DNA of 64,000 nt from Parvicella tangerina (GTDB lineage Bacteria; Bacteroidota; Bacteroidia; Flavobacteriales_D; Parvicellaceae). Positions 17,170-26,763 of this stretch are shown here, piece by piece (positions within the stretch are counted from its first letter, which is position 1; each line of letters starts with the position of its first letter). The translations under genes and the position numbers were made by a program. The stretch spans positions 1,736,001-1,800,000 of the forward strand of contig NZ_OU015584.1 of assembly GCF_907165195.1 (NCBI RefSeq), written 5' to 3'. The notes beneath the pieces are model-generated. The model was not told the origin of the DNA. It did not search any database and saw only the letters and a program-made list of their open reading frames with translations.

Positions 17170-18122
17170 TGGAAGAGTTTTTACGATACATACTACAGGT
17201 TACAGGAGCAATTGATGTAACCCAAGAAGAGGAAATACAACAACTTTGGAGTGGATATGGAACACTCTATCGACTTCATTTATCGGGTACAGATTTTCCT
17301 TTCGCGATTTTGAAATGGATAGAACCGCCAATGGTTAGTAGTCACCCACGGGGTTGGAATACTTCATTTGGGAACCAGAGAAAACTTAAATCATATCAGG
17401 TTGAAGCCAACTGGTATAAAAACTACAACAAGTTTTGTTCTCATGACCTAAAGTATCCCAAGTTATATGGGTTTCTAGAGAAGAAGCAGCTGACTTTATT
17501 GATTATGGAGGATTTAACATGTGAGGGATATCAAACGAAATCAGAAGAACTTTCGGAAGTTGAAGTTAAAAATACCTTGCGTTGGTTAGCTAAATTTCAT
17601 GCCCAGTTCATGGGGGTGCAGCCAGATGGACTATGGGAGGTTGGGACTTATTGGCATTTGGATACACGTCCTGAGGAACTGGAAAAGATGGAAAACGAAA
17701 TTTTAAAAGAAAATGCATCCTTTTTTGACAGAAAACTAAATGAATGTACATACCAAACGATCATTCATGGTGATGCCAAACAAGCGAATTTTGCGTACAA
17801 GGATGATCAGGTTGCTGCATTTGATTTTCAATATGTTGGTGGTGGATGTGGAATGAAAGATGTGATCTACTTTTTGAGTAGCTGTTTGTCAGAAGATCAA
17901 ATTAAGTCGCTGGAAGGAGAATTGCTCGGGATCTATTTTTCTGAACTAAAAAAACACTTAGAAGGGAAGTATGAGAAAAAGCACACCGAAATAGAGCAGG
18001 AATGGAGGTCCTTGTATGCCATCGCATGGGCAGATTTCGCAAGATTTTTGAATGGATGGAGTCCTGGACACTGGAAGATGAATGATTATGTAGGGAGACA
18101 AGTGCAAAAAGTAATAGGGTAG
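17169..18122 (+). CDS. Aminoglycoside-phosphotransferase-like kinase
   Basis: This 317-residue protein has the phosphotransferase fold of the APH/EcKinase-like group. IIHGDAKQANFAY contains the catalytic-loop HGD and a metal-binding Asn, and VAAFDFQYVGGG the second metal-binding Asp. It probably phosphorylates a small hydroxylated molecule such as a choline- or sugar-like compound. I start it at the ATG at 17169 (MEEFLRYILQ), which overlaps the ychJ-like stop codon; a longer frame would run back into that gene. The substrate is not evident and resistance should not be assumed. Confidence 0.8.
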   Translation: MEEFLRYILQVTGAIDVTQEEEIQQLWSGYGTLYRLHLSGTDFPFAILKWIEPPMVSSHPRGWNTSFGNQRKLKSYQVEANWYKNYNKFCSHDLKYPKLYGFLEKKQLTLLIMEDLTCEGYQTKSEELSEVEVKNTLRWLAKFHAQFMGVQPDGLWEVGTYWHLDTRPEELEKMENEILKENASFFDRKLNECTYQTIIHGDAKQANFAYKDDQVAAFDFQYVGGGCGMKDVIYFLSSCLSEDQIKSLEGELLGIYFSELKKHLEGKYEKKHTEIEQEWRSLYAIAWADFARFLNGWSPGHWKMNDYVGRQVQKVIG

Positions 18123-18170
18123 AACGTAATGTTAAAATGACTAGATACTTTTATTTAATACGAAAAATTA

Positions 18171-18199
18171 TTGCACCTATTATTATTTACCTACATTTG
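18171..18199 (+). promoter_or_regulatory. Bacteroidetes promoter of the cold shock gene
   Basis: TTG at 18171-18173, an 18-nt spacer and TACATTTG at 18192-18199 together match the TTG/TAnnTTTG promoter consensus. The predicted start gives a leader of only about 20 nt, so there is no long cold-sensing 5' UTR. Confidence 0.7.
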
Positions 18200-18227
18200 C
18201 TCTAGTTTAATTTAATACACATTTATC

Positions 18228-18422
18228 ATGAAAGAAGGAACAGTTAAGTTCTTTGACAGAACAAAAGGATTTGGTTTTATTGTAGCTGAATCAGGAGAAG
18301 AAATCTTTGTACACCAAACAGGTCTAGTTGATGAGATCAACGATAAAGACAAAGTTTCGTACGAAGAAGGTGAAGGAAGAAGAGGCATCGTTGCCACACA
18401 AGTAAGAGTAATCAGAGATTAA
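18228..18422 (+). CDS. Cold shock domain protein, CspA family
   Basis: This 64-residue single-domain RNA/DNA chaperone has both nucleic-acid-binding motifs, RNP1 (KGFGFIV) and RNP2 (EIFVHQTGL), and the conserved N-terminal GTVKFFDRTKGFG. It binds single-stranded RNA and melts secondary structure, often during cold shock or growth-rate changes. It is monocistronic between a consensus promoter and a strong terminator, as expected for an abundantly expressed gene. The RNP2 His is followed by Gln rather than the more common Phe or Ser. Confidence 0.95.
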   Translation: MKEGTVKFFDRTKGFGFIVAESGEEIFVHQTGLVDEINDKDKVSYEEGEGRRGIVATQVRVIRD

Positions 18423-18444
18423 TCATATATACTTGAGTCTTAAA

Positions 18445-18480
18445 AGTCCTGACATTCTAAGAGTGTTAGGACTTTTTTTT
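18445..18480 (+). terminator. Rho-independent terminator of the cold shock gene
   Basis: The stem AGTCCTGACA / TGTTAGGACT (10 pairs, one G-T) is followed by eight T. It lies 23 nt after the stop codon and just before the convergent S1-domain gene. Confidence 0.88.
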
Positions 18481-18493
18481 GTGCCCAATTTGT

Positions 18494-19324
18494 TTAAACG
18501 GCCTTGATCCCCTTGTCTTGAATTTCAATCATTCTTTTCTTATAAAGAATACCAATGGCTTTTTTAAAGGCCTTTTTACTGATTTGAAATTGTTGCTTGA
18601 TCTCAGATGGTGAGGACTTATCGTGCAATGGTAAAAAACCTCCGGCAGCTACAAGTCCATTTAAAATTACCTTAGAAACTTCATCAAGGTGGTCCATTCC
18701 TGTTTTTTGGAGTCTTAAGTCGATTTTACCGTCCTCTCGAATGTTAGCAATATATCCATCTAAACGATCACCAATTTTAATTTTTTGATGAATTTCAGAA
18801 GTATAGATTAAGCCTAGTGCATGGTCATCTATGATTGCTTCATATCCCAAATCCGTTTTTCTGTAGATCAGGAGATCCACTTCTTCACCTTCTTTATACT
18901 CCTCGTCCAGTGATTCAAGAAACTTGTCAACCTTGCAGCTCGCAGCTATTCGTCCAGTTTGTTCATCAAGGTAAACATATACAATAGCATGCTCTCCAAC
19001 TTCTAGTTTTCGCTTTTGTTCCCCAAAAGGCACTAAAAGGTCTTTTTCCAGACCCCAATCTAGAAATGCACCGATCTTACTGACATCTTTTACTTTCAGA
19101 TTACTGAATTCTCCAACAATAGCATAAGGGTTTTCCGTTGTTGCGACAATCCGATCTTCAGAATCCTTGTAGACAAACACCTCAAGGAGATCATTTGTCT
19201 TAAAACCTTCAGGAATGTACTTATTTGGAAGTAAGACTTCTTCATCATCAGGACAAGCCAAATACCATCCGTTAATTGTGTTTCTTTTGGCTCTGAGCGT
19301 ATTGAATGCACCTATTTCTATCAT
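18494..19324 (-). CDS. S1 RNA-binding protein, CvfB/YitL family
   Basis: The 276-residue protein has an N-terminal OB domain (DEEVLLPNKYIPEG), tandem S1-type domains (VSKIGAFLDWGLEKDLLVPFGEQ is the classic S1 strand pattern) and a C-terminal winged helix (SKKAFKKAIGILYKKRMI). This is the arrangement of CvfB/YitL proteins, which bind RNA and affect virulence-factor or stress gene expression in Firmicutes. Its role in Bacteroidota is inferred. A TACCTTTG box on the minus strand (19330-19337) ends 5 nt before the ATG, so the message may be leaderless. Confidence 0.88.
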   Translation of the reverse strand: MIEIGAFNTLRAKRNTINGWYLACPDDEEVLLPNKYIPEGFKTNDLLEVFVYKDSEDRIVATTENPYAIVGEFSNLKVKDVSKIGAFLDWGLEKDLLVPFGEQKRKLEVGEHAIVYVYLDEQTGRIAASCKVDKFLESLDEEYKEGEEVDLLIYRKTDLGYEAIIDDHALGLIYTSEIHQKIKIGDRLDGYIANIREDGKIDLRLQKTGMDHLDEVSKVILNGLVAAGGFLPLHDKSSPSEIKQQFQISKKAFKKAIGILYKKRMIEIQDKGIKAV

Positions 19325-19329
19325 AAGAG

Positions 19330-19337
19330 CAAAGGTA
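19330..19337 (-). promoter_or_regulatory. -7 promoter box TACCTTTG of the cvfB-like gene
   Basis: The minus strand reads TACCTTTG, then CTCTT, then ATG. The box matches TAnnTTTG, and its closeness to the start codon predicts a transcript beginning at or beside the ATG. Confidence 0.55.
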
Positions 19338-19349
19338 GTGTTAATTTAT

Positions 19350-19757
19350 TCAGCTCTTTCCAGATACTCCTGCTTTCGTTATTTTTTTGATGATCAAAAG
19401 AGCTACTATTACTTCTAGTAGACTTGCAGGAATGGCAAAATACAGTAATTCAAATGGAAGTACTTGCATGTTTCCTACCACTAACCACATGAGTACAAAA
19501 CCAATTGTCCATCCAAGCACAAAAGACTCCTTAAGGTTAAATCGTTTTAAAAGGATAAAAAGTACAATTGAAAAGGTGAGTGACCATAATCCCCATACCA
19601 TTCCGTTTATTGGCTCCGAAGCGAATTCTAAACCAAGACTTCGATAGTGATCAACCCAATAATTCTTTAATATAAATTCATTTCTAAGAAACTCAGATAA
19701 ACTAATCCAAATGGTTGATAGCAAGACGGGTAATACTGTTTTTTTGATGATCTGCAT
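19350..19757 (-). CDS. Hypothetical membrane protein, four helices
   Basis: This 135-residue protein has four predicted membrane helices (VLPVLLSTIWISLSEFLR, MVWGLWSLTFSIVLFILL, VLGWTIGFVLMWLVVGN, LLYFAIPASLLEVIVALLII) joined by short loops. I recognise no named family. It lies about 40 nt after the hydrolase gene and 26 nt before the cvfB-like gene on the same strand. Nothing in its neighbours indicates its job. Confidence 0.65.
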   Translation of the reverse strand: MQIIKKTVLPVLLSTIWISLSEFLRNEFILKNYWVDHYRSLGLEFASEPINGMVWGLWSLTFSIVLFILLKRFNLKESFVLGWTIGFVLMWLVVGNMQVLPFELLYFAIPASLLEVIVALLIIKKITKAGVSGKS

Positions 19758-19796
19758 ATATTTCTACAACGACCCCCAAAAATAATCAATTTACAA

Positions 19797-21146
19797 TTAC
19801 TCTTTGATGACCTTATAATACATATCTTCAACAAGAATAAGGTATATGCCAGCAGGGTAATCAGAGAAATCCAATTGGTTGGAATTGTATATTGTTGTGA
19901 TGTGCATGCCCTGAGCATTATAGATTTTAACCTTTTCTAACGTTTCTCCAATTTGAATAAGACCTTTTGTTGGATTCGGATAAAAGCTCAGTTTATGCTG
20001 GTTTTCTTGTATGCCTGAGCTACTTGGTGTGAAGGTATATGGTGCTGACGTTGTAGGACAACCATCGGCAAAGGTCACTTCTACCGTATAATCACCAGCA
20101 GTAGAAGGGGTGTAAGAAATGCTGTTCGCACCACTTATTACACTCCCGTCTAAATACCACTGATAACTTAAACCTGAAACACTTGAAGTTAACACTCCAT
20201 TAGCTTCCGAAATAGAACTAGTTGGGTTTGTTATACAACTCTGATTGGATGTAATTCTCGGAGACATTTGAACGGAATCTTGAAATGCTTGAAATGCTGC
20301 GCAATCATCCTTTAGTGTGTAGTCCAGCCAATTGTTTACAAAATCAAATGTGACACTATGCTGATCTGCACGTGAAATAGAAATTCCTGAAGATGACGTA
20401 GCTTCACCAAAATCACAATTGAAGTTTGAATTTGCGAAGTAACAATGAGCACCTCCAGTAATGGAAACAAATGTTTTACAATCAGAGGCTAAGCTATCAT
20501 ACATTGGAATGTGATGATCGGTAGGAGGCGTAACTCCATCCGAACTTCCAGAAAGAATTACACTAGGCACCGTAACCTCTCTTGCTGATAGTATAGATGA
20601 AACTCCGTTGGTGGTGGATTCAGCAGGTGCAAGTCCTACTAGTGTTTTAAGGTTGGTATTACCGTTAGTGCAAAGTGAGTCTGCTGCTAGAAAAGAAGCG
20701 CCCCCTCCCATCGAATGACCCATTAAGGCCGTGTTGGGGTGAACAACACCGTTTATTGGAGAGGATGAGTTCATACCTTCATTTTGTAATTCAGTAACTA
20801 AGAATTGGAGGTCCCATCCAAATTCCTGATGGTCTGTACTAAACGCATTTCCTTCAGTTCTGGGAAAGACCATAATATAGCCTCTAGGAACAAATTCAGT
20901 CCAAAGATTTTCGTATGCATCCCAAGCCATCACAAAGCCATGTCCAAAAACAATAACTGGAAACTGCCCACTCGCTGCAGGAGTGTTATCTCCGGCAGTG
21001 GTAGCAGGATAGTATATCTCGGTTTGAATATCACGATTTCCCCTGTCTGGGTCTTGAAAGGTAACCTGATAGTGGCCAATGGCATGCTGACCGAAAAGTG
21101 CACAGTTGAATCCTAAAAAGAGTAGGGTTTGAAAAATTAGTTTCAT
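19797..21146 (-). CDS. Secreted alpha/beta hydrolase with T9SS type A sorting domain
   Basis: A signal peptide (MKLIFQTLLFLGFNCALFGQ) precedes an alpha/beta-hydrolase domain of the chlorophyllase/PAF-acetylhydrolase type: the oxyanion strand VIVFGHGFVMAWDAY, the nucleophile elbow ALMGHSMGGGAS, an acidic residue in SGSSDGVTPP and a late His in GGAHCY. A PKD/Ig-like repeat follows (SGLSYQWYLDGS, PSTAGDYTVEV), then the T9SS type A C-terminal signal beginning LSFYPNPTKGLIQI and ending in DMYYKVIKE. The enzyme is thus exported by the type IX system and probably fixed to the cell surface. I chose the ATG at 21146, not 21182, because the signal peptide starts there. The substrate is unknown, probably an ester. 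Confidence 0.88.
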   Translation of the reverse strand: MKLIFQTLLFLGFNCALFGQHAIGHYQVTFQDPDRGNRDIQTEIYYPATTAGDNTPAASGQFPVIVFGHGFVMAWDAYENLWTEFVPRGYIMVFPRTEGNAFSTDHQEFGWDLQFLVTELQNEGMNSSSPINGVVHPNTALMGHSMGGGASFLAADSLCTNGNTNLKTLVGLAPAESTTNGVSSILSAREVTVPSVILSGSSDGVTPPTDHHIPMYDSLASDCKTFVSITGGAHCYFANSNFNCDFGEATSSSGISISRADQHSVTFDFVNNWLDYTLKDDCAAFQAFQDSVQMSPRITSNQSCITNPTSSISEANGVLTSSVSGLSYQWYLDGSVISGANSISYTPSTAGDYTVEVTFADGCPTTSAPYTFTPSSSGIQENQHKLSFYPNPTKGLIQIGETLEKVKIYNAQGMHITTIYNSNQLDFSDYPAGIYLILVEDMYYKVIKE

Positions 21147-21243
21147 CGTAATTTTGAATTTGTTTGCCATAAAGGTAAACAAAAAATAACATATAGTTTA
21201 TACATAGAAACTCAAAAATTAATTTTAGATCAGCAATCGCTGA

Positions 21244-22077
21244 TTAATTGGATAGAATAATCTTATTCGCTTGAATTTCGTAGCCTAGAAAAAGAGTGGC
21301 TTTCGATGAGAAGTCACGAGGGTCTTCAGTCGTAAAGTATTGAGATTTACCATTTTTACTGCACATCTTTTCAATTTCTGGATGACGCTCCAGGTAATTC
21401 TCTAGAGAATTGGCCACAATGCTTCCCTGACTCAAGACATTGACATTTGTTGGGATGAATTCTTCAATTAGTGGTTTAAGGATAGGATAATGCGTACAAC
21501 CTAGAATGACTGTATCAATCTCTTCGTCTTGCGACAAAAGATGGTCGATGTGGTACTTGATAAAATACCGTCCACCTTCATTGTCGAATTGATCATTTTC
21601 TATCAACGGAACCCATAAGGGACAGGCTTCTTGCTTTACTTCGATCTCTGGGTGAAATTTTTTGATCTCTATAACATAAGATTCCGATTGTACGGTTCCT
21701 GGTGTAGCGAAAACTCCTACATGCTTGGTTTTTGTTATTTCACCAATAGCTTCAGTGCTCGGCCGAATCACACCCAATACTCGCTTATTGGGAGCAATGC
21801 TGGGAAGGTCATTTTGCTGAATACTTCTCAGTGCTTTGGCAGATGCGGTATTACAAGCAATAATAACCAGTTCACATCCGAGGTCAAAAAATGTTTTTAC
21901 GGCTTGTAAGGTATATTGGTAGACGGTTTCAAAAGACCTAGTTCCGTAAGGTGTTCGAGCGTTGTCTCCAATGTAGATGAAGTCATACTTTGGAAGTTTT
22001 TTTTGTAGTTCCTTTAATACGGTTAACCCACCATATCCAGAATCAAAAACACCTATGGGTGCACCATCTTTTGTCAT
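21244..22077 (-). CDS. murI: Glutamate racemase
   Basis: This 277-residue enzyme interconverts L- and D-glutamate for peptidoglycan synthesis. It has the N-terminal IGVFDSGYGGLTVLKEL with the conserved Asp-Ser, the first catalytic cysteine in IIACNTASAKALR and the second in ILGCTHYPIL. Length is typical. The start overlaps the stop of the class V aminotransferase gene (ATGA), so they are co-translated in one leftward unit that also includes kdsB. Confidence 0.95.
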   Translation of the reverse strand: MTKDGAPIGVFDSGYGGLTVLKELQKKLPKYDFIYIGDNARTPYGTRSFETVYQYTLQAVKTFFDLGCELVIIACNTASAKALRSIQQNDLPSIAPNKRVLGVIRPSTEAIGEITKTKHVGVFATPGTVQSESYVIEIKKFHPEIEVKQEACPLWVPLIENDQFDNEGGRYFIKYHIDHLLSQDEEIDTVILGCTHYPILKPLIEEFIPTNVNVLSQGSIVANSLENYLERHPEIEKMCSKNGKSQYFTTEDPRDFSSKATLFLGYEIQANKIILSN

Positions 22078-23540
22078 TTTGTAAATGGGGATGTTAGCGC
22101 ATTTAACATTTTTGCTTTTACGGCTTTATCAAGATCTTCCTGATCGTGTTCAATACTTCCGCAGCTAGCCTTTGAATCATATCCTGACTGCATGGACCTG
22201 TGGTTTTTAGCTAATTCAATAATGCAATTACCGATGTATTCGACCTCTTCATTCGTTAAGGTAGGGTGAATAGACACTCTGATCCAGCCAATTTTCTCAG
22301 AGAAATTTCCTGCTTTGATCTGTTCGACAATTCTATCTGATCGCTCTTGATCAACGTTGAGTAAATAATGACCATAAGTTCCAGCACAAGAACATCCTCC
22401 GCGACTTTGAATGCCGTAATGATCGTTCAGTAGTCTCACACCAACGTTATAATGAAGGTCATCAATGTAGAAAGAAACCACTCCCAGTCTGTCTTTATGC
22501 TGACCAGCCAGAATATGAATGTTGTCTTGTGATTCAAGTTTATCGAAAAGGATTTCAAGCAATTCTTCTTCTCTCTTCAACATATTTTCAACGCCCATTT
22601 CTTCCTTTAAGGTAATGCTCATGGCAGTTTTCATGGTTTGTAAAAACCCTGGAGTACCACCATCTTCTCGAGCCTCAATATCATCAATATATTTATGAAC
22701 TCCCCACGGATTTGTCCAGTCAACCGTTCCGCCACCCGGGTGATCAGGAACCGATCGGTTGTAGAGTTGATTATTAAAAATTAATACACCTGAAGATCCT
22801 GGGCCGCCTAAGAACTTGTGCGGAGAGAACATAATAGCATCTAGATGCGCGCCCTCCTCTTCAGGGTGCATATCGATATTTACGTATGGAGCCGAACAAG
22901 CAAAGTCTACAAAACAGTATCCTCCAGCATCATGAATAAGTTTTGCGATCTCGTGGTAAGGTGTTTGAATACCAGTTACATTAGAGCATGCAGTGACCGA
23001 GGCGATCTTTGTCTTGCGGGATTTATATTTTTCAATAAGCTGCTTAAAGGCATCTAAATCAACCAAACCTACTTCATTGGGAGGGATAATAACCGTTTCT
23101 ACACAAGTCTCTAGCCAACTGGTTTGATTCGAGTGATGCTCCATGTGCGTGATGAAAACAACGGGTTTATCATTCGGGTTGTCGAATTGTACGCTTCCTT
23201 TCAGTTCTAGAATACGCTGAAACTTATTAATCATGGCTGTCATTCCAGAACCAGCACAAATGATAACATCATCTTTAGACGCATTGACATGCTTTTTAAT
23301 GAGTTTTTGTGCTTCATGATATGCGTACGTCATTGCAGTACCCGTTGTACTCGTTTCGGTATGTGTGTTTGCCACAAACGGCATAAGTATCTCCTGAAAT
23401 CGCTTTTCAATAGGTAGGTAGTTACGTCCACTAGCTGTCCAATCTGCATATAAAATAGGCATCTTCTTGCCTCCAATACCTTCCATCTCCTGGTCAATAC
23501 CAATAATACCTTCTCTGAATTTATTGAAATACTGTTCCAT
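22074..23540 (-). CDS. Class V aminotransferase, cysteine desulfurase-like
   Basis: This 488-residue PLP enzyme of fold type I belongs to the aminotransferase V family. The Schiff-base lysine is in MFSPHKFLGGPGSSGVLIF, preceded by GGYCFVDFACSAPYVNID with the PLP-contacting Asp. SRGGCSCAGTYGHYLL contains cysteines in the loop where cysteine desulfurases carry their active-site Cys. The length exceeds IscS/SufS (about 400), as in a Bacteroidetes-specific subgroup. It may desulfurate cysteine or a related amino acid. It lies between murI and kdsB with 5-nt spacing or overlap, but the functional link to envelope synthesis is unclear. Confidence 0.8.
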   Translation of the reverse strand: MEQYFNKFREGIIGIDQEMEGIGGKKMPILYADWTASGRNYLPIEKRFQEILMPFVANTHTETSTTGTAMTYAYHEAQKLIKKHVNASKDDVIICAGSGMTAMINKFQRILELKGSVQFDNPNDKPVVFITHMEHHSNQTSWLETCVETVIIPPNEVGLVDLDAFKQLIEKYKSRKTKIASVTACSNVTGIQTPYHEIAKLIHDAGGYCFVDFACSAPYVNIDMHPEEEGAHLDAIMFSPHKFLGGPGSSGVLIFNNQLYNRSVPDHPGGGTVDWTNPWGVHKYIDDIEAREDGGTPGFLQTMKTAMSITLKEEMGVENMLKREEELLEILFDKLESQDNIHILAGQHKDRLGVVSFYIDDLHYNVGVRLLNDHYGIQSRGGCSCAGTYGHYLLNVDQERSDRIVEQIKAGNFSEKIGWIRVSIHPTLTNEEVEYIGNCIIELAKNHRSMQSGYDSKASCGSIEHDQEDLDKAVKAKMLNALTSPFTK

Positions 23541-23545
23541 TGAGT

Positions 23546-24307
23546 TTACTTGTTTTCTAACTGTTTAACAATACGTCTCACTTTTTCCAGATCATCTATC
23601 GTATCTACAGGGATGGTGTCGTGTTGAGAGATCTCAATTTTGATAACGCCACCGTTTTCTAGCCATCTATTCTGTTCTAGTGATTCAATGAGTTCCAATT
23701 TGGTTTGCTCCAGGTGGGCAAACTTTTGCAATGATTCCACTTTGAATCCATACATACCCAGATGTTTGAAGTACGTGTGGTGTTTCAACCACTGGGTTTT
23801 GTGTACACCTCTCACATGCGGGATTACAGATCGACTAAAGTATAGTGCCTTTTTATTTTTGTCAAAAACTACAAAAACTTCACTTTCGTTAAAGAGATCT
23901 GCTTCATGGTTTACAGGCATTACTAGCGTTGCTAATTCAGTTTCAGGATCATCAAAGCACTTGATTAGACTTTTGATTTGTCCCGGTTCAAGTAAAGGCT
24001 CGTCACCCTGAACATTAATCACGAAGTCAAACTTAATGTCACTGTCTTTTTGAAGGATTTCGTACGCTTCTAGACAACGGTTCGTACCTGTATTATGATG
24101 ACTTGAGGTCATAACTACATTACCACCAAAAGACTTAACGTTTTCAAAAATACGATTGTCATCAGTGGCAACCACAAGATGCTCTAAGACTTTAGAAGCT
24201 TGCTCATACACCCGTTGAATCATTGTTTTTCCGCATATATCAACTAAAGGCTTGCCTTCCAATCTTTCTGAGCCCCATCTGGCAGGAATAACACCTAGAA
24301 TGTTCAT
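23546..24307 (-). CDS. kdsB: 3-deoxy-manno-octulosonate cytidylyltransferase
   Basis: This 253-residue cytoplasmic enzyme activates Kdo with CTP to CMP-Kdo for lipopolysaccharide core assembly. It shows the nucleotide-binding ILGVIPARWGSERLEGKPL, the metal-site NVQGDEPLL and FSRSVIPHVRG. Length is normal. It heads the leftward kdsB, class V aminotransferase, murI unit, of which kdsB and murI serve the cell envelope. No consensus promoter is evident; TAACTTCG upstream is a poor match. Confidence 0.93.
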   Translation of the reverse strand: MNILGVIPARWGSERLEGKPLVDICGKTMIQRVYEQASKVLEHLVVATDDNRIFENVKSFGGNVVMTSSHHNTGTNRCLEAYEILQKDSDIKFDFVINVQGDEPLLEPGQIKSLIKCFDDPETELATLVMPVNHEADLFNESEVFVVFDKNKKALYFSRSVIPHVRGVHKTQWLKHHTYFKHLGMYGFKVESLQKFAHLEQTKLELIESLEQNRWLENGGVIKIEISQHDTIPVDTIDDLEKVRRIVKQLENK

Positions 24308-24384
24308 GGTCTTTTTTTTACGAAGTTACAATTTTATCATATCCAATGTACTCGAGAAGATTTATAGGATTCCAACAAATTGAT

Positions 24385-26679
24385 TTATTTCTTAATGATT
24401 TCAATGACGATAAATTTTGAGGCGGGTGTGTTGCTGATTTTAGCCACACTATCAATGGGTACAAGTACATTAGCTTCAGGGAAATAAGTGGCTGTGCAGC
24501 CTTTCGCGATGTTGAATGGAATCACTTTGAAATTAATTGCTTTTCTCACATCTCCAGCATATTTACTATGGAGATCAACAATATCGAACTTTTTTAAGCC
24601 AGTTGCTTTCATGTCGTCTGGATTCATCAAAATCACCCTTCGTTCATTGAGTATCCCACGATATCTATCATCCATACCATAGATAGTGGTGTTGTATTGA
24701 TCGTGAGTTCTGATTGTCATCATGATAAAATGCTTATCATCAATTTGATGGTTTGGTACGTTATTTACAGTGAAGTTAGCTTTTCCATTTTTTGTGTTAA
24801 ATTTTCTTTCACGTGCACCATTTGGAAGATAAAATCCTTTTTTAATCCTCACTCGTTGGTTGTAGTTATCAAAACCTGGGATGGTTCGTTCTATCTCATC
24901 TCTTATAAAATCATAGTTCTGCTCATATTTCTCCCAATTGATTGGAGAATTACCAAATGTTGCATTTGCTATTCCGCAAACGATCGCTACTTCACTTAGT
25001 AAATGTTCACTTGCTGGAGTTGCTGTTCCCTGACTAGAATGAACGATTCCCATAGAGTTTTCCATGCTAACAAACTGAGGTCCTTCAGATTGAATATCTT
25101 GTTCAGATCTCGCAATACAGGGTAAAATTAGGGCTTCTTTCCCCGTAACCAGGTGGGCTCGGTTGAGTTTTGTGGAAACTTGAACGGTCAGGTCACAGTT
25201 TTGAATAGCTTCGCCCGTTAGTTGACTATCGGGTGTTGCAGAAATAAAATTACCTCCCATTGCCATAAAGACTTTTACTTTATTGTTATTCATTGCTTTG
25301 ATGGCATCTACCACATCGTACCCATGCTCTCTTGGTGATGTGATACCAAAATTCTTATCAATAGCATCTAACAGACTTGTTGGAGGTTTTTCATAAATTC
25401 CCATGGTGCGATCTCCCTGAACATTACTGTGTCCTCGAACTGGACAGGTCCCTGCTCCTTCAATGCCTATAGCCCCTTTTAACAGTAGCAAATTAACCAC
25501 CTCACGGATATTCTCTACGCCATTTTCGTGCTGCGTTAATCCCATAGCCCAGCAAATGATAATCTTTTGAGTGGGTACCAGATAATTTACCAACGTCTCT
25601 ATTTGCGATTTTTCAACTCCTGATTGCGCAATTAAGGTCGTTAGATCCTGTTTTTCCAGATCAGCAATCAATTCATCATATCCAGCTGCGTATGTTCTTA
25701 TGAATTCTTGGTCGAAGACTTTTCCGGGTTGTTCTTTTTCTTTCTCAAGAAGCAGTTTCATCGTAGCCTTGAGGATGGCGATGTCTCCATTGATTTTTAC
25801 CTGAAGGAATAAGTCACTGAGTTGTGTACCTCCTTTTAGAATAGAAATGGGACTCTGAGGATCAATGAATGCATTTGTTCCGGCTTCTGGAATTGGGTTC
25901 ACTTGAACAATTTTTCCTCCATTTTTCTTGCATTTTTCCAGTGCTGACAACATTCTTGGATGATTCGTTCCTGGGTTTTGTCCCATTACGATAATCACAT
26001 CCGCTTTATGCAGGTCTTCCAAGGTAACAGATCCTTTGCCAATTCCAACAGTTTCAGATAACCCACTACCGCTCGACTCATGACACATATTACTACAGTC
26101 CGGAAGGTTGTTTGTTCCAAATTGTTTAGCAAAGAGTTGATACAGGAATGCTGTTTCGTTGGCTGTTCTTCCAGAAGTGTAGAAAACCGCCTCATCTGGA
26201 TTATTTAATGCTTTTAACTTATCAGCAATGTGTTTGAATGCGTCCTCCCAGCTGATTGGCTCGTAATGACTTTTCCCAGATCTCAATATCATTGGATGGG
26301 TAATTCTACCTGATTTCCCGATTGTATAATCATCCCATTCAGACATTTCCTCAACTGAGTACTTCTTAAAGAATTCTGGGTCCACTCTTTTTGTGGTAGC
26401 TTCCTCGGCAAGTGCTTTTGCTCCATTTTCACAATATTCACCCAATGAAGAACGGTGGTCATCTGGGTCTGGCCAAGCGCATCCAGGACAGTCGAAGCCT
26501 CCTTTTTGGTTCATTTTACTGATTACTTTCAGTCCTTTAAGAAGTCCCATTTCTTCAGCTAAGTGATGCATCGCTGAAGTTATAGCTGGCAAACCGACAG
26601 CTTTTTCTTTAGGAGTAATCAACTTGAAATTCTCGCTAAAATTCTCTGGTGGAACGATTCTAACCTTTCTTTTACTCAT
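24385..26679 (-). CDS. Molybdopterin oxidoreductase, FdhF/YdeP family
   Basis: This 764-residue molybdopterin-dependent oxidoreductase belongs to the formate-dehydrogenase-alpha-like FdhF/YdeP group. The N-terminal GFDCPGCAWPDP keeps two of the cysteines, the reduced arrangement typical of YdeP. Cofactor-binding segments include FYTSGRTANETAFLYQLFAK, DCSNMCHESSGSGLSETVG and VIVMGQNPGTNHPRML, and the C-terminal domain begins MMTIRTHDQYNTTIYG. The substrate of this group is unproven (YdeP is linked to acid resistance). No FdhD or other partner gene is adjacent. TATCTTTA followed by four bases and the ATG suggests a leaderless message. Confidence 0.88.
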   Translation of the reverse strand: MSKRKVRIVPPENFSENFKLITPKEKAVGLPAITSAMHHLAEEMGLLKGLKVISKMNQKGGFDCPGCAWPDPDDHRSSLGEYCENGAKALAEEATTKRVDPEFFKKYSVEEMSEWDDYTIGKSGRITHPMILRSGKSHYEPISWEDAFKHIADKLKALNNPDEAVFYTSGRTANETAFLYQLFAKQFGTNNLPDCSNMCHESSGSGLSETVGIGKGSVTLEDLHKADVIIVMGQNPGTNHPRMLSALEKCKKNGGKIVQVNPIPEAGTNAFIDPQSPISILKGGTQLSDLFLQVKINGDIAILKATMKLLLEKEKEQPGKVFDQEFIRTYAAGYDELIADLEKQDLTTLIAQSGVEKSQIETLVNYLVPTQKIIICWAMGLTQHENGVENIREVVNLLLLKGAIGIEGAGTCPVRGHSNVQGDRTMGIYEKPPTSLLDAIDKNFGITSPREHGYDVVDAIKAMNNNKVKVFMAMGGNFISATPDSQLTGEAIQNCDLTVQVSTKLNRAHLVTGKEALILPCIARSEQDIQSEGPQFVSMENSMGIVHSSQGTATPASEHLLSEVAIVCGIANATFGNSPINWEKYEQNYDFIRDEIERTIPGFDNYNQRVRIKKGFYLPNGARERKFNTKNGKANFTVNNVPNHQIDDKHFIMMTIRTHDQYNTTIYGMDDRYRGILNERRVILMNPDDMKATGLKKFDIVDLHSKYAGDVRKAINFKVIPFNIAKGCTATYFPEANVLVPIDSVAKISNTPASKFIVIEIIKK

Positions 26680-26716
26680 AGTATAAAGATACGGATTTTG
26701 GGAGAAGACATAAAAA

Positions 26717-26741
26717 AAGGTGATTCATAATAAATCACCTT
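26717..26741 (-). terminator. Bidirectional-looking hairpin terminator
   Basis: A perfect 9-bp stem AAGGTGATT / AATCACCTT with a 7-nt loop is flanked by seven T on the minus strand and CTTTTT on the plus strand. On the minus strand it ends the small lipoprotein genes (stop at 26764) before the FdhF/YdeP gene. Confidence 0.8.
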
Positions 26742-26763
26742 CTTTTTAATAACGTATTTTGTT